A stretch of 64,000 nt of DNA from Agroathelia rolfsii. Taxonomy: Eukaryota > Basidiomycota > Agaricomycetes > Amylocorticiales > Amylocorticiaceae. A program made the translations under genes and the position numbers. A model generated the notes under the pieces. The model had not been told where the DNA came from. It was given only the letters and a program-made list of their open reading frames with translations, and did not search any database. This document shows, in pieces, positions 33,001 through 46,199 of this stretch; position 1 is the first letter of the stretch, and each line of letters opens with the position of its first letter. The DNA is taken from assembly GCA_018343915.1 (NCBI GenBank), contig JABRWF010000001.1:1240001-1304000 (forward strand), given 5' to 3'.

Positions 33001-36000
33001 GTTGAGATACACACTAACCAGATTAGTCTACAAACATACATTACCTTTTTCAGATGTGGCAGGAGCGTTTGACACGTGTCAGTGTCATTTTTCGGAATGG
33101 AAGAAAGAAAGCAAAAAGGCCTGTACGCAGCTTGACTTGGAGGTTCGGAGGACGAGACACGCCGAATCACTGATAGGGAGCTTTGATCCATTCAGGGAGG
33201 TAGATTTTTTTCGGTGACAAGTGAGATGAAAGGGTCGGTGCATGATAATGTTCCTGTCCGAATTAATCCGTGTGATAAGATGCGGTAATGCTATACCGCC
33301 GAGGAGCTTTTCAATTAATCTTTCAGACACTCTTTTTCGAGACCGAATCGGATACATTGCTCATGGAATTTTCGAAGGAATAATGACCGAAAGGTCGTAT
33401 TCCCGAGTGCAGTCCAAGTACATAGTAAACTTTCAAGGCACATGTGCGCTCCGGTAGTGCCTCATTTCCGTAGCACAAACGATGCGTAGCGCAGGGAGAC
33501 TCAGGCCGCCCAGCACTAGAAGAATAGTCCAAGACAATCGCTGCCCCTATGCTCAAATAATAATAACAATACAAGATCCTTAAAGCTAGAAGGGGTATCC
33601 GCCACAAGCGCTGGGTCTCCGATATCATTTGCCAATCCTGAGCGCCAAACGCTTGGATCAAGTCATGTAAAATCCATGGAAAGAAAGGAGAGATAAGAAA
33701 TAAAGTCCTCGCACGCGGAGTAGTGTATTTTGTATATTCTTCGACCCTTCCTCAGTAGTACGATGGAAAGCTTTAAAAAAAGTCCAAACCCCGAGGCCAG
33801 AGCTATATCGAGTAATTACATAACAAAGCGACAATCGAATAAAGGCACCAGACCAACAACTCTTCTGCGCCACCACATGTTGCCTTGCGTATTTCTTGCG
33901 CCGCGCGCATGTGACAATGCCCCAGCCGCCTCCCTAAGCGCCAATAGCAAGGGGTAAAAGAGAGAACGGTAGCCTAGAGGAGCGATCGACATCGACGACG
34001 TATGAGAATATAGACTAGAAGACGAGGGGAAGATCGAGTGAGGAAACGCGTGAACCTGAGCGAGCGGCGTCGCGCCAAACGGCAATCGGACGAGCGTGTG
34101 TGATGAAAGTGGCGACGATCCTACTGCTTTTCCTCCTTTCCCCTGCTCCTCCTCGGGCGGTCTTGGACGTGAATAATGATCGATGATCAATCGGCAAGGT
34201 GATGTTTGCAGGTAGAACGAAAGGTGGGGAAAATATCACGCGTTTCTCCCGTCTATTTTTTCTTTTTTTTTTTTCAAATCCCTTGGCTCTTCTATCTTAT
34301 CTGTACCTTGTCCTTTACCTTTGCGTCAAACACAATATTGAAAAATAGACCAGCTAGCTTGAGATCTGTGTCCACGAGCGTGCTCCGCTCCATGATAGCA
34401 GTTGTCCGTTTTTTTTTTTTTTCCCACAGGCAGCAGTACAAAACCTGTTCCGAAGAGAACCAGAGAGAATAGAGAAAGGAAACAACTTGAAACAGCACTC
34501 AAGCGAGCAAGCGAACGCGGGCTGTGACAAAAAGCAAGTAAATCCTAGGAGTAGGAGGAGGAGGAGGAGGAGGAGCCGGACTCGAGAAGAAGACATGCCG
34601 CCAGTAGAAGCCAAAGCGTGGGTGGAAACAGCCAACGCTAATCTTACGAGGTTCATAAATTTCCCACCTTATTCCTGATGTTTAACAGGCGACGGGCTAA
34701 CCTCACTCGACATTTGGAGACACTAATCTGGTGGCACGCATGGGGGAAAAGCGGGACGGGAGCTCAAGCCACTCGGGATTTCAGGCCCATATGAGGATGG
34801 GATCTTTCAGACCCTCGGGGATGGATTACGAGTCGACGGGGATCTAGGATCCGGGTGCATGAAGGTGTTTACGGCCTGAGATCATTACGGGATGCGATAT
34901 AGAGTAAAAGAAGAATAGATAGACATTTGTCCGTCCCGTGTTTTTGCTGTTATCTCTGTTGTATTGTTGTATTATGTGAAATATTGGAGTCGAAGAGCGT
35001 AAGTACGCACTACAATTGAGAAAACCCACAGATGGGCAGATAGGTGAACGGGCATAATCAGATGGACGGACGGACGAACTGATGGGCACGAACACGGACA
35101 CGGGCATGGAGAAGGTCCTCGGCGACATACGCCCTCAATGAGCGCAAACATTCATCATTGAGGTGGAAAAAGGGGGGGAATGCGAGAGGGGGAGAAGAAG
35201 AAAGAGAGAACGGAGCTAGAACACACATACAATGTGTATAGGCAAAATGTCAATGTCACGTCAAATACGAACCTCGATTTTCCGCCGGGGAGGGCGTGGA
35301 TTGGCTGCCGTGTACGTATGTATGCATGTATGTGCGCATAACCAATCATCAGCCTGCTAGCCCGCTAGCCAACCACGGAGCTGACCTGCCCAGAAACGCT
35401 TAGCTCCGTCCGGACACACGGCGGCGGTGAGTGGACAGAGAGCTGCTCTTCTCCAGTTCCGTGATAGGATATGTCATTCGCGTAAAAAATTAGAACCAGA
35501 TGCTCAGGCTATTGCTAGTGGTGGTCGTAGTGGCCAAGATGCGTTGCGTGGTATGCCTAAAATGTGTGCGTCGTACCTGTCTCTTTGCCAGTATGCCACT
35601 GCCGCGGTTATCTTTCAGTGCTACTAGTGCTAGAGCTGTTGCTATAGGAGTGGTACTAATCACTAGTTTTCCACATGCAAGAGAGTAGCAGCTTTCCTCT
35701 GGCAAGTCGCCCGCGGAAGAGCAAAAGGAGAAAAACAGAGAGGAGAAAAGAGAAAGGGGAAAACACATACACACGGCAAAAGTGTTTTTTTTTTTTTTTA
35801 ATAATAATAAAAAAAAACAGGCCAAATAACAACATTGAGCAAGAACACCCAAGAAAAAGAGGGTATGTGTTATTAGACTCGAGTCCAGTTCCGGCGAATA
35901 GGACGATGACGGCAATCCGACTCTACGCCCCCATATGCGCGCGCATGTATACACACACACACCGGAACGGAAATGTCAATGGTGAAACACACACCTCTTT

Positions 36001-37674
36001 TTCGACTGGGCTGCATAACTCACACACACACACACGCACATCAGCGTCGCCCACCCAAAATCGCACTAGCGTGTTTTTTTAGCGCAGATGTGCTCTGGCT
36101 TTTATATACATTTATATATATATGTATGTATGCAGCTCTGCGTTTCATCCATCGTTTCCATTCATTTCATTTTCATTTTTGTGCGAGGGAGCAATAAAGC
36201 AATCAATCATGAAATGTGAGGTAAAAAAAAAAAAAAGTCATCAAGCCAAGCTCGAAGCCGTGGCAGTGCTCGTCTATTTCCCGTTTATTGATGTGATCAT
36301 ATGTTTTCCTCGTGCTGATGTCATCTTTTATACGTCAGCATGACAAGAATATCGTGCTTGTGCGAGAATCTCTAAGCAAAGAAGAAAGAAAGAAAAGCCC
36401 CCTGTAGCGAGTTATTTATTTTCTCATCTCTCAAAGATATTTACTAAGCAGGCGTCCGTGTAAACTACTAGTTTCATGTCAAATACAAATACTGTAAGAG
36501 ATCCGACCACATACGGGAAACTGTCCAAGATCATGTAATGTTTTGATGGACCCTCGGCGCACTAATAGTAAAATAGCCGTGACCCGTAAAAGCTGAAGGT
36601 GGTAGCCAAGAGGTAATAATAATGGTAATGATAATTCACCGTGTCCCGGGTCATTTTGTGTGAATGCCAAGACCGCCTGAGGCTGATGTCGTTTGCCAAT
36701 GGGAGGCACGGGATGTAACTCGGACACACAGCGAACAAAGAACAAGACCGCCGACATGACAATGTTTGGAGATCTGCAGGGGCGAATACAAAGACTTTTG
36801 GACCAAGACAAAATTGCCATCAAGTACTCAGCGTTCAAACACACTCAAGACATTTGGTATTTATTATTGTTGCGCATTGCATTTCTCTAAGTAGATCTAA
36901 TTAATTCTGTACTAGCAAGTAAAAAAGTGATTAAGTGAAACTTTTGGGTGAGAGGCATCGAGTGGCGGTATACACGTGAGAGGCAGGTCGAAGCGTATAT
37001 TAAGGCGTATGGTGCATCCTTGGGGCCATGAGGACAATAGAAAAAAATAGAAACGAAGAAAAAGAAAAGGAGCAAAAGGCGAGAGAGATTTCAACACAAA
37101 ATGTAAAACGTCGATTTAATAATGACCACTAAGGTACGTTTGGATGTCGTGTGATTTAAGTACTGATAGTAGAAGTAGTTCGGTATGTGAGGCAAAAAAA
37201 AAGGAAACAGTTGAAGTGGAGATCATAACATGGAGGAAGACATTGATATGGGTAATAGTAATAAACACATGATAGATGATGGATGAAAAGTAAAGAAAAA
37301 GAAAACGTGATGACGAAACTCTTCTTTTTAGACAGATGTTTTTGTTCCTTTTTGGTAGCTTAGTGCAGTGGGGGAGAGAGGAATGGTGGAAGAAAAACGT
37401 AGAGCAGGTCGTCATAAATAATAATCTTGTTGAATGTGTATAAGAGAAATGATGGATGGATGATGAGGGTAAATATGACAGTGCAAGATGATGGATGATG
37501 TTATGGATGAAGGGAGAATAAAAGGAAAGAATGATGTTGATGAAAACGAAAAGAAAATTCGTTAATGATCGTGATGGAATGTGTGTGCAGCGATTATAAG
37601 AATACAGAATGAAATAGAGTGGATGCAATGTTTTTAAGTGTTGTCCCAAATGACAAGACGGGCCCTGATGCAGA
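30011..37674. other. Gene-poor region
   Basis: 7.7 kb in which I recognise no gene. 30011-33300 is AT-rich with scattered short frames; a minus-strand frame from 30763 starts like a protein (MSERQSPSHEVQVTTLDLDE) and meets a GTAAGC donor after about 46 codons, but no convincing second exon was found. 33700-36400 is full of homopolymer and simple repeats: T runs near 34265 and 34410, GGA repeats 34553-34575, A/T runs near 35790, (AC)n at 35951-35962 and (CA)n at 36021-36035. No tRNA, rRNA or snRNA recognised. Confidence 0.5.
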
Positions 37675-39070
37675 TTAAGCGCTGTGCATGCGCATGCGAT
37701 GTAGGTTATTGACGGATTTGTTTCGTGGGAAAGAAGCAGACGGGAGGTGGTCTCCTCTCTGTTAACGCGAGAAAGTCAGTTATCAATATTACAGTAGATA
37801 TCCAAGGTCGACTTACCACTGATGAGCGGAGTGTACGAACGTCGTGCACAAGATCGAGGTTGATACCGCGCATGGCACAGGCAATCTTGAGCGACGAGTA
37901 GAACACGTTCTTCTCGCCACCCTGCCACATCTGGACCGTCACCCGCTCGAGCTCCTCGCTCGTCCTGACAAGCTGCAGGACCGCCTTGATGTCCGAGTCC
38001 TCCTCAAGGCCGATAGAGATGTGCCTTACGTGGCGAGGCAGGGCCTTGTAGACTGCGGGAGCGACCTGGCCCTCTGTGCGCAGCTCGCGCAAGTTTTCGC
38101 ACTTGTTGACCGACTGCACGTGTTCACGTGTGTGGCATGCAGGGAGAGCCAGAGATTCAAGCTTATGGCCGTGGTGGCCAACAAGATACTGCAACAAATC
38201 CGCGGAAGGCTCGCGAACGAGCTCGAGGGCGCGCAGGCTCTCGCGCGAGCACTCGAGAAGCCACTTGGAAAAGGAAATGCAGGGCGAGGCTTGGAAGTTG
38301 ATGCGAAGCTCATCAAGCTGGCTGAGGAACGGAGCCGCGCCGGCGATAGGCTCGCAGGGCAGTACACCGCTTAGCGAGAGGAAGGAGAGTGACGAGAAAG
38401 CGGAGAGGAGCTGGCCTGCGAGAGCATCGTTGCCAGAAGCGTTGTTGAAATGCAGCGCCGATACACGGGGACCTGACGAGATAAGCGAAAGAGTCTTGTC
38501 GTCGAAGGAGGGAGTAAGCGCAGGGTCGCTTGAACCAAAGACTGAAAGGTCGATCTCGAACAAGTTTGGGCACGCGCTTACAGCGCGTCCAAGGGAGCGC
38601 TGGAAGAGACGGCCAGATTGGTTGTAATCAATCGTTGCGCGCATGCGAACGACGCTCTCTGCCAGATGGGGCTTGCACGAGATGGCAGCCATGAAGGAGA
38701 CGTAGGCTCTGCTGGAGCGAAGCTTGACGTGAGAGAACAACAATGCCTGGATGGGGGCAGACCACTCCTTGCATACACGTGCGCAACGAGCAAGGAGTGC
38801 GTCATCAGCCTCGAGTTGCTCATTATAGTAGGCGAGTTCGACGATGTTGAGGATGATCTCCATTGGTACGCGCACAGATGCACGGGGAGGAACAATGGGC
38901 ATGATGGAGCTTGAACGTGGGCGCGGTGCGGTCGTGAGGTCGAACGAGACATTATGTTCGACGGCAGTCTGTGATGATTGTCAGCCGTGAAAGGAGAGAG
39001 AGTGTGTGTGTATGCTAAGAGTACTCACTCGTGAGATGCTGAGATGCTTTGCGTGCTTGAAGATACCCAT
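37675..39070 (-). CDS. F-box/LRR-like protein
   Basis: Three exons: 39070-39029, 38968-37817, 37758-37675 (42+1152+84 nt, 425 aa; all phases 0). The ATG at 39070 gives MGIFKHAKHLSISR, spliced to TAVEHNVSFDLTTAPRPRSS. Residues about 45-95 form an F-box-like segment (VPMEIILNIVELAYYNEQ ... LARCARVCKEWSAPIQALLF). Beyond it come irregular leucine-rich repeats (LSFLSLSGVLPC, LDELRINFQ, LRALELV, KLESLALPAC, NLRELRTEGQ). F-box proteins recruit substrates to SCF ubiquitin ligases; basidiomycetes have many. The last intron (58 nt) is not a multiple of three; splicing gives the ending VRGDHLPSASFPRN... used here, whereas reading through would stop at about 37706 instead. It stands alone between two long gene-poor stretches. 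Confidence 0.72.
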
Positions 39071-42000
39071 GAGTGATGATTATAGGAGAGAGAGTATGGG
39101 GGGGATGTGATTGATTGGATGTTTGAAGATGTAGCTGATATATGCCTTGCCGAAGGATGGCTAGGGAGGGGATAGGAGAGGGAGGGAGGTAGATGAGGCG
39201 GCAGTGGGCGGGGATGTTCATGGCAGAGGAGGAGGAGGTATATATGCGGGATGGATGAAAATGAAGGAATGGCAACGATGATTGGCTTGTCGTCCATCGT
39301 TTGACTCGTCAGACTGGACTTTCGCTCTCGGAACCAAAAACCCTAAATCGTCAGATCCAAGATTCCAGATCCGCCAGATCGCTAATCCCCGGATCCTGGT
39401 TTCGGCCTGCCTTTTCTGGTGCCCTCTGTCACCCACGGTCGAGAAGGCGAAAACGAAGGCTCACAAACTCCTTGCGGCCCTGGTCATCCCTCTCCCAGCC
39501 TCCCTGCGCGCTGCTACTGCTGCCTCGTCTATGGCGTCGCCCTATTACCCCCGTGTTCGCATGCAGTCTCTCCCGTGGTATCGGTCACCCACACACGTAC
39601 CGTCCTGCCGCACTGCAATGCAATGCCCAGTCCAGGTTTCATGATGTGTATGACCATTGTTTGTTTGATCTGTGAGGAGGGATATCGCCGCCCCAATTAG
39701 GATGAGACAATGTAGTTGAGGTTTCCCTGATCCTGGGATTTCCCCCTTCTCAGGTTCGCTAGGATTTGTTTCAAGGGCGCTTATTCAGTGCAGCGACTCC
39801 CCCCCCGCCGCGTCTCGGCATCACGCATGCTCCGGCGGATATGTGGATCGTCTCACTCAGCCCCATTCACAATATGCCTGCCACGGTGTCTGTTTGTGTG
39901 ACTCGGACCAAGGCAAAACTTCCATTTGTCAGGTAGTAATCTCCGTCAGCGTATTGTCCAAGTCATCCTTCCTTTTTTGAACACCCAGCCCTGTCTTTTG
40001 TCCATCTACTTGCTTATTACGCACAGTCGACGTCATCCTGAACCTTCAGGACGCACCCAGAAGATATTCATGTTCCTTGCCCAGCCGAGTCATCATGCCC
40101 TCAGAACATATTGGAGCCGCGTATGTATATAAATACCAAAAAAAAAATGGGAATACCAAAGATATTTCCATATTCGAACATCCCCGTCGCGCCGCGCCGC
40201 GGCGCGTAGCCCCTATTACACATGGTGTAACGCGCCTGCTAAGCAAATGACAGCGGCTCAGATTATCGATGTCCCAAGTAGCTCTCCATGGAAGATTGAC
40301 TGTATTCCTTTACTCCATCCATTCTTCCCACTTTCTCCTGAAACGAGAAGCAGAGTGAAAAATGAGAATCAAACGGTAACCCGAGCTAGTGTTCTTCCAA
40401 TCCTGGAATATCACAGCTGATGTGACGCGCGAAGCTGGACACACTAGTAACTAAACACAAGTGCTGTGCATTTTCTCTTGTTTTCATTTACCCCTTTGTT
40501 CTTTTCCGCCCAATTACATTAGAATCTCTTCTATCGCCCGCTCGTTTGGAAGAAGGAGTATGCTAACCGTTCGCCCACTGCATCTGCTGGAAAACCCAGC
40601 GCCCAATTACTGCATTGTCTTCTATACCCACTACCCTTATCGGCGACTGGGCCGAGTGGGAACAATTGAGTGAGAATACCGAAAGCGTCAAGAACCTGAG
40701 GTTTGGCGACTTGGCAGTTATTCTCCAATACAATCAACTACCGTGACACACGCACGAACACACACACATCCGTGCTTCACCTAAGCACGACAAGCCCACA
40801 GCCAATCGCGGCGTTTGCAGAAGAAGAAAGATACTCCTTTCATGCTCCTGGCTCTGTGATTGTCTACCTTGTATACTGCGCACAGGGGCGCTATGCATAT
40901 GCATACCATCCGGACCATCGATCCGTAAAAATAGAGTAAGAGACGTCGCTTGAGCTTGACCATCATCATATCAACAGTCATCTTTGTGCCGTACGCGCGT
41001 CGCAGTCCTCAGCCGATACACCGAAAATCGAAACTGACTGACTGCCAGTGGCCAACCGACCGCCACTATCAATGAGCCAAACGAACTTCCCGTTTTCTTT
41101 CCATCACCTTCCTCAGCGTCAATGAATCGCACCAATGTCGATTTGTTGGTAAATACCTGCATCCCACGCCACGGAATAATCATCGATCCATCACTGTAAG
41201 CTCGACTCGCGGCCAACGGATCTTCCGAGTCGTTTATTATGTCTTCCGGACCGACTCGGATGGTGACCGCGTCGTGATCGTTCATCAACTCCTAATTGTT
41301 TGCACTATAGTAGCTACGGAAAGTGGTGCCGCTACTAGTATGCTTTTTTTTTTTTTTTTGGAAAGAGGGGGGGGGGGGGAGATCAAATGCTATACTTGAT
41401 ATGTGGAGTTGCTAAACTTGAATAACAACACCATGATGGATAGGGGCAAGGTCCACTTTGGATGCCAATAGCACCATCCATCATTCTACTAAGTAAGTCC
41501 TGTGTCCAACCCCCTCCCCCCTTCCGCTGTACTACGGACTCGGAGCTTATGATTGTATCAGTCCTAGCAGCACCACAATACAGCTGGTCATCTACTCCCT
41601 GCTTCATCTGCTTCCATATTCAGACCAGTGTAACTTCTGTCAGCGATCCATACTATTCATCGAGTCATCGGTATCGGCACCAGTGGTAGTATGAATCCAA
41701 TCCATATGTTATTGCACCGCCATAGCGGCCCCACGAAGAAACATACAACGCCGCTGCATCGTCCATATGCCAATGATAATGTGCCTATTCCCTTGTTATG
41801 TTTTTATCTCTCTCTGTCCTTCCGGTGGTTTCACTTGCTTTCTTTTTTAATCAATCACTGCTATATCACATCGCCCCAGCCAAGGTGTCATGCCCTACTG
41901 CCACCAGCTCCGGCTGTCACTTATTGCCGGCGGCACAGCTCCAAGATCCCGGTCGTTAGGGTTAGACAACTAACAATCCAGGTGTATTGCCACTTCTTGC

Positions 42001-45000
42001 CAGTGCCCCTATATTGAGATCACAAGATAACACGAAAACAAAAGATGGCCTTGGAGAAAAGCGCTGATACCGCTGGGTTGAACTTTGTATCTGTTCTGTT
42101 TTTTTTTTGTGTGTGTGTGTATGCGTGTGGCTCGAACTTTGAGACTTGTCATCACTTTGTTTTATTTTAGTGAGAAATCGATTACGAACCCGAACAACGC
42201 CGTCACAATGTGTATGATGCGCACAGCCCAGGCAATTGATAACATGCATGTACCACGCGCAAACCTATCCCGCGAGATCCCGGACAGGTGTAAAGGGGGA
42301 TCAAGAAAGCAGAGCCATTCATTCTCTGACAGGTATTTACCATATGTTCATCACCCCTTGTTCCCCTCAGAGATGCCATTATCTTCATCATCTCTATCGT
42401 CTCCACCACCATTATCGATAATCAGTTCTCTATTCCTATTTATTTATTTTCTCACCTCCATTCTCCCCGCCTTTTTTTTTTTTTGTCTTTACTATACGCA
42501 GTATTATTAAAATTATTGCCTAAACGTCTTAATAAATGAACGGCATTCTCTAACTATAGCGATCAAATTCTAGCTCCAAATGAATTTCAGCGGGTGATTT
42601 CACTGCTGCGTATACATACAATTGCGCATTCATGAACATAACGAACATCGAAATCCCATTCTAATCAGACTTTCAAGTGTTTTGACATGGTATTAAAAAG
42701 TGAGGATGAGCGAAAAAGGCCGATGTGGTTTCGATGGGGATCGGGGTTCCAGTGTATGTAATCAATACATCTAACAATACGTGTGTATCTGCATACACGC
42801 ATCTTTTCATTCAACTCGAAGGAATTCCATCCAAGGACCAGAGAAAAGATGTTCAAATAGATTTGCTCATCATGATGATTACACATCTACACATACCACC
42901 CATTGCCACGTGCATTCATGCATACATGCGTGACCCAACCTCCCGTGCCTGTTATCAATAGCGATTACGATTAAAATTTATTCCTATTCAGATACACATC
43001 ATTTTTCGCGATTGCGCTCATATATCCGTTTATATATATATGTTCATTTATCCCGAATATTCCTTGAATCAAATTTTTACTATATAATTTATTTTGCGAA
43101 TCAGCACCTTAAGTACTGGAGATATCTGTATGGCTTATTACGGTTATGATTACAATACGAGTTCGGATGTCGTAACGATGGGAGGGAATAAGATAACTCC
43201 TGTATCGTCGTCGGTACCGATGCCAGTATACATTCATCGATAAGCAAGCATCCACCTGCCAGTGGTCCATTTGAATTATAGGTGTATTTGCAATTACAAT
43301 TGCAATCACAAATTTGGTGCGCTGGGCTCAAGAACTGTATCAATTGTCTTGCGCCTCTATGACCTGGCAATCATCATGGTCCGAGCCTTGGAAGTCTTCG
43401 GGCTGCTTGTGCAAGACCAAAAGGAAAGAAGCTTGCTTCCGAAGTCGAACAAAGGGCAGCAAAGACCGAGGCTTCCCTAGCTTCCTTTCAAGCTCCGCGG
43501 TAGCAAGTCAACTGCTCCCTCGAACTCGAACCAGCCCTCTGAGCAAATACAACAGGTGCTTTTCTCTTTTTTGCGATGGATACGATCACGCCTCCACTCG
43601 AAGCCAAAGAAGCTAGTCTTCCGTCCTATCTGTGACCCATCGTCTATCGTCTGTCATTGACAGCGATGCATGCAATAGTGTACGTCCTCAAGCTTTTCCC
43701 TAATATTGATGCTCGTGCAACCTAGATGGTCTGTGTGTGCTCCAGACGCTAGATCCAGGCCTGGATTGCTAGCCTTGGAGACCCGCTAACCGTTTTATGT
43801 TCCTGCGCCCTGAAGCCTGGGCGCTTACCAGTAAGAACTGGGCCCCTTCAAATATTGGGGTGCGACATAATGTTAGGATGGTATATGATCTGTTCAGGCC
43901 TTCAGTATGTCAAAATAGTCCAGAAAGTCATAGTCACTTATGACAGGCTAATACATGACCGTGATGACAGGGTACGAACAGCTGTTGAAGTGATTACTAG
44001 CGTCAGGGGGGGAATCAACCAGCCATATTTCCGCCCAGCGAACCCTTCGCCAAATTCACTAACGAACAAACGATCCTCCATGAACCTGATCCAGCATAAT
44101 TTTCAGGATCGTTTTGAGTATTATCCGGATGCGCGACGCTATTACCCTTACACGCATTTACACTTTTGCATAATCCTTTTAGACTATCATGCGGCGAGAC
44201 GTCATATGCATGTTCATTCAGCAACTATTCTAGCAGGTAACACGCGTACTGTTGATTGAATTCAGACTCTAATTTTCATAAATATTCCTCGGACTCGAAC
44301 TCAAGCTCAAGCTTGAATTGATACTCCTCGTCCCGCATCTTGGCGTGATATGCACTAACCGTACCCTGTACGATCGCTTGACTGGTACAAGAATGCATAT
44401 AGTAATTATCGCAATTACGGGTATTTATTACAACTCCACTTCCATCACATGATATTCGTCTAGTGGTCCTAGATTAAATGCAGAAAACAACAGCAATTAT
44501 TCGACTTGCCACTAAACCATCAGTGCATCAACGCGAGTCCAGCTCCGAATTCGCGCCCCGAGAGATAGATGCCGCGCGTAAAATGCACTAGAACTGGTCA
44601 AGCAAATAACAGGACACAATATCTAGAGTGTTATAGCGCCGTGCCGTATAGAAAGAATTAATAGAAGAGTAAGAAACATAATGATGCACTGGCATGTTTA
44701 TACCATGTGTGATATTATAGACTGCAAAAAGGGAAACACGCTAAAATTGCTATGCACAGCGATATGGCAACCGGTTTAAACAAGTTGATGATCATTGTAA
44801 TCATGCACTGGCGTATTCAGCCCATCATACATCAGATAACGGCTCGCTGCACCTGTGCGTGTTTTTCTTTTACATACATGCATGCTGCAGTAGGTGGTTT
44901 AGTGCGCTGCTGACGTGATGGGCAGGACCAGAAGTGAAAGAGACCAAGGCCGGTACCTGCGAATACCGGTACCTGTGCTGTTCGTGCGCGCGCCGGCGGC

Positions 45001-46117
45001 GGCCTCGGCAGGTTCTTACATCATTCTGAGTGTAGCGGTAGAAAGATGAGATGGACATTGCAGAAGTTCAGTTGGGCGCGCGGTTCGTCGTATGCGAACT
45101 TTTATGAATGCACATGCTTGATGGAATCACACACATGGTATATGACGCATGAGGCGCGGTGTGTCTGGTCCCAGAACACACGATGCATGATGAAATGCTG
45201 TGTTTAATAATATAATTGTGATCTGTGTACGAGAGAGCAAAAGGTGAAAATAATTCCTGAGAGGGGACATTACACGAGGTTTGAGTTGTGTGCACATAAG
45301 TCCATAATAAGCGCCTACGAATGCGAGAAGATGCTTAGCCATTTTGGCTTTTTGATTGATATCGGCAAGTGAAGGCGGATGTTTGTTCTGTACAAATATG
45401 ATGCAGGCATGCAACGCCAAAACAGCTTGACGAAATGTGTAAGACTGCACATGCACGTGCATTTGAATACAGTATGGATCATGAGATGTGCATTACCGCC
45501 CTTCAATTGTCGATATAATGCACACAAGAGCAATCGATCGTACAGGCATTATATAGGATAGCATCCCTGGTGGCGGCTAGCGCATGACCAGACTGTGGGG
45601 AAGTTGGAGTTACAGTTAGATCCCCCTTAACAGATGAAAGTTTGATATGCCGCGGTCTGCATACCTCTGCAACGCCATGGAATAAGCCATGAGTTATTTT
45701 CTCACCGCCGTTCAAGCCATGATATAGCACTAAGGTGGACTCTAACAAGAGGTACCTTTCTGCTCGTCAAATCAGGGCAGCCAGAATCTGTCAGATAGAT
45801 CTTAGGTTTTGTTTGTGCTTGGTTCCACATGTCTTGGATCGTTGTTAGTTCTTACCTCCTCGTACATAGGCAAGGCGTGTTGATCTCAGTACGCCACCGC
45901 CATGCTTCTCCGCGATAGTGCGGTATGGTATACGCAATCGACAAGATGGCCGGCACAACCTGCGCGCGCACCTACATCATCATGCAGCGTGTAGCGGGAT
46001 CCGTCAATGAACCCGGGGGGCCATCAATTCACCCGAGAATAACGAATGGCTCAAGGCAAAAGAAACCGGCCGTTAAAGCGGCCATATATAAACCCGCCAA
46101 AATTGAAACAAATTAAC
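39071..46117. other. Gene-poor region upstream of the F-box gene
   Basis: 7 kb without a recognised gene. On the F-box side there is a TATA-like sequence on the minus strand near 39235-39247 and a telobox-like AAACCCTAA at 39338-39346. 39280-39700 is open in all three plus frames for 90-120 codons, which reflects GC content rather than a gene. Simple repeats: long T then G run near 41345-41380, T run with (GT)n near 42100-42120, T run near 42472-42484. A 10-bp direct repeat CCGGTACCTG, each containing the palindrome GGTACC, lies at 44950-44959 and 44966-44975. No RNA genes recognised. Confidence 0.5.
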
Positions 46118-46199
46118 ATGCGCCCCTCGGACCTTGACGACGACGAACTACAAGAAATCGAACGGACGTAATGCCCTCGCTTGCCGAGTCCGAGGGGCG
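46085..46199 (+). other. TATA box, micro-ORF and 12-bp inverted repeat
   Basis: TATATAAA (46085-46092) stands 26 bp before an ATG at 46118 opening a 17-codon frame, MRPSDLDDDELQEIERT (stop 46169-46171), whose acidic composition looks protein-like. The frame lies between the arms of a perfect 12-bp inverted repeat (CGCCCCTCGGAC 46121-46132 / GTCCGAGGGGCG 46188-46199). A GTAATG at the end of the frame could be a splice donor, leading to a second exon near 46220-46270 and a peptide of about 34 aa. It might be a small gene, a structured RNA, or chance. Confidence 0.25.

Noticed and set aside
32780..33220. Short peptide MIISTSINLLAVIIVLC resembling a signal sequence, and an overlapping 123-codon frame
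   Set aside because: The first stops after 17 codons, the second shows no motif; no intron structure joins them.
35940..36040. CRISPR-like or other spaced repeat array
   Set aside because: Only simple (CA)n microsatellites; no regular spacer structure, and the genome is eukaryotic.
34015..37649. Several overlapping frames of 60-177 codons on both strands
   Set aside because: Low-complexity His/Tyr/Ser- or Phe-rich translations of repeat-rich DNA; no conserved residues.
37844..38914. Plus-strand frames of 98-183 codons opposite the F-box gene
   Set aside because: Antisense of a GC-rich exon; the minus-strand frame has the F-box and LRR pattern and proper introns.
39282..39700. Three overlapping plus-strand frames of 91-124 codons
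   Set aside because: Open in all frames at once, which points to GC content, not to a gene.
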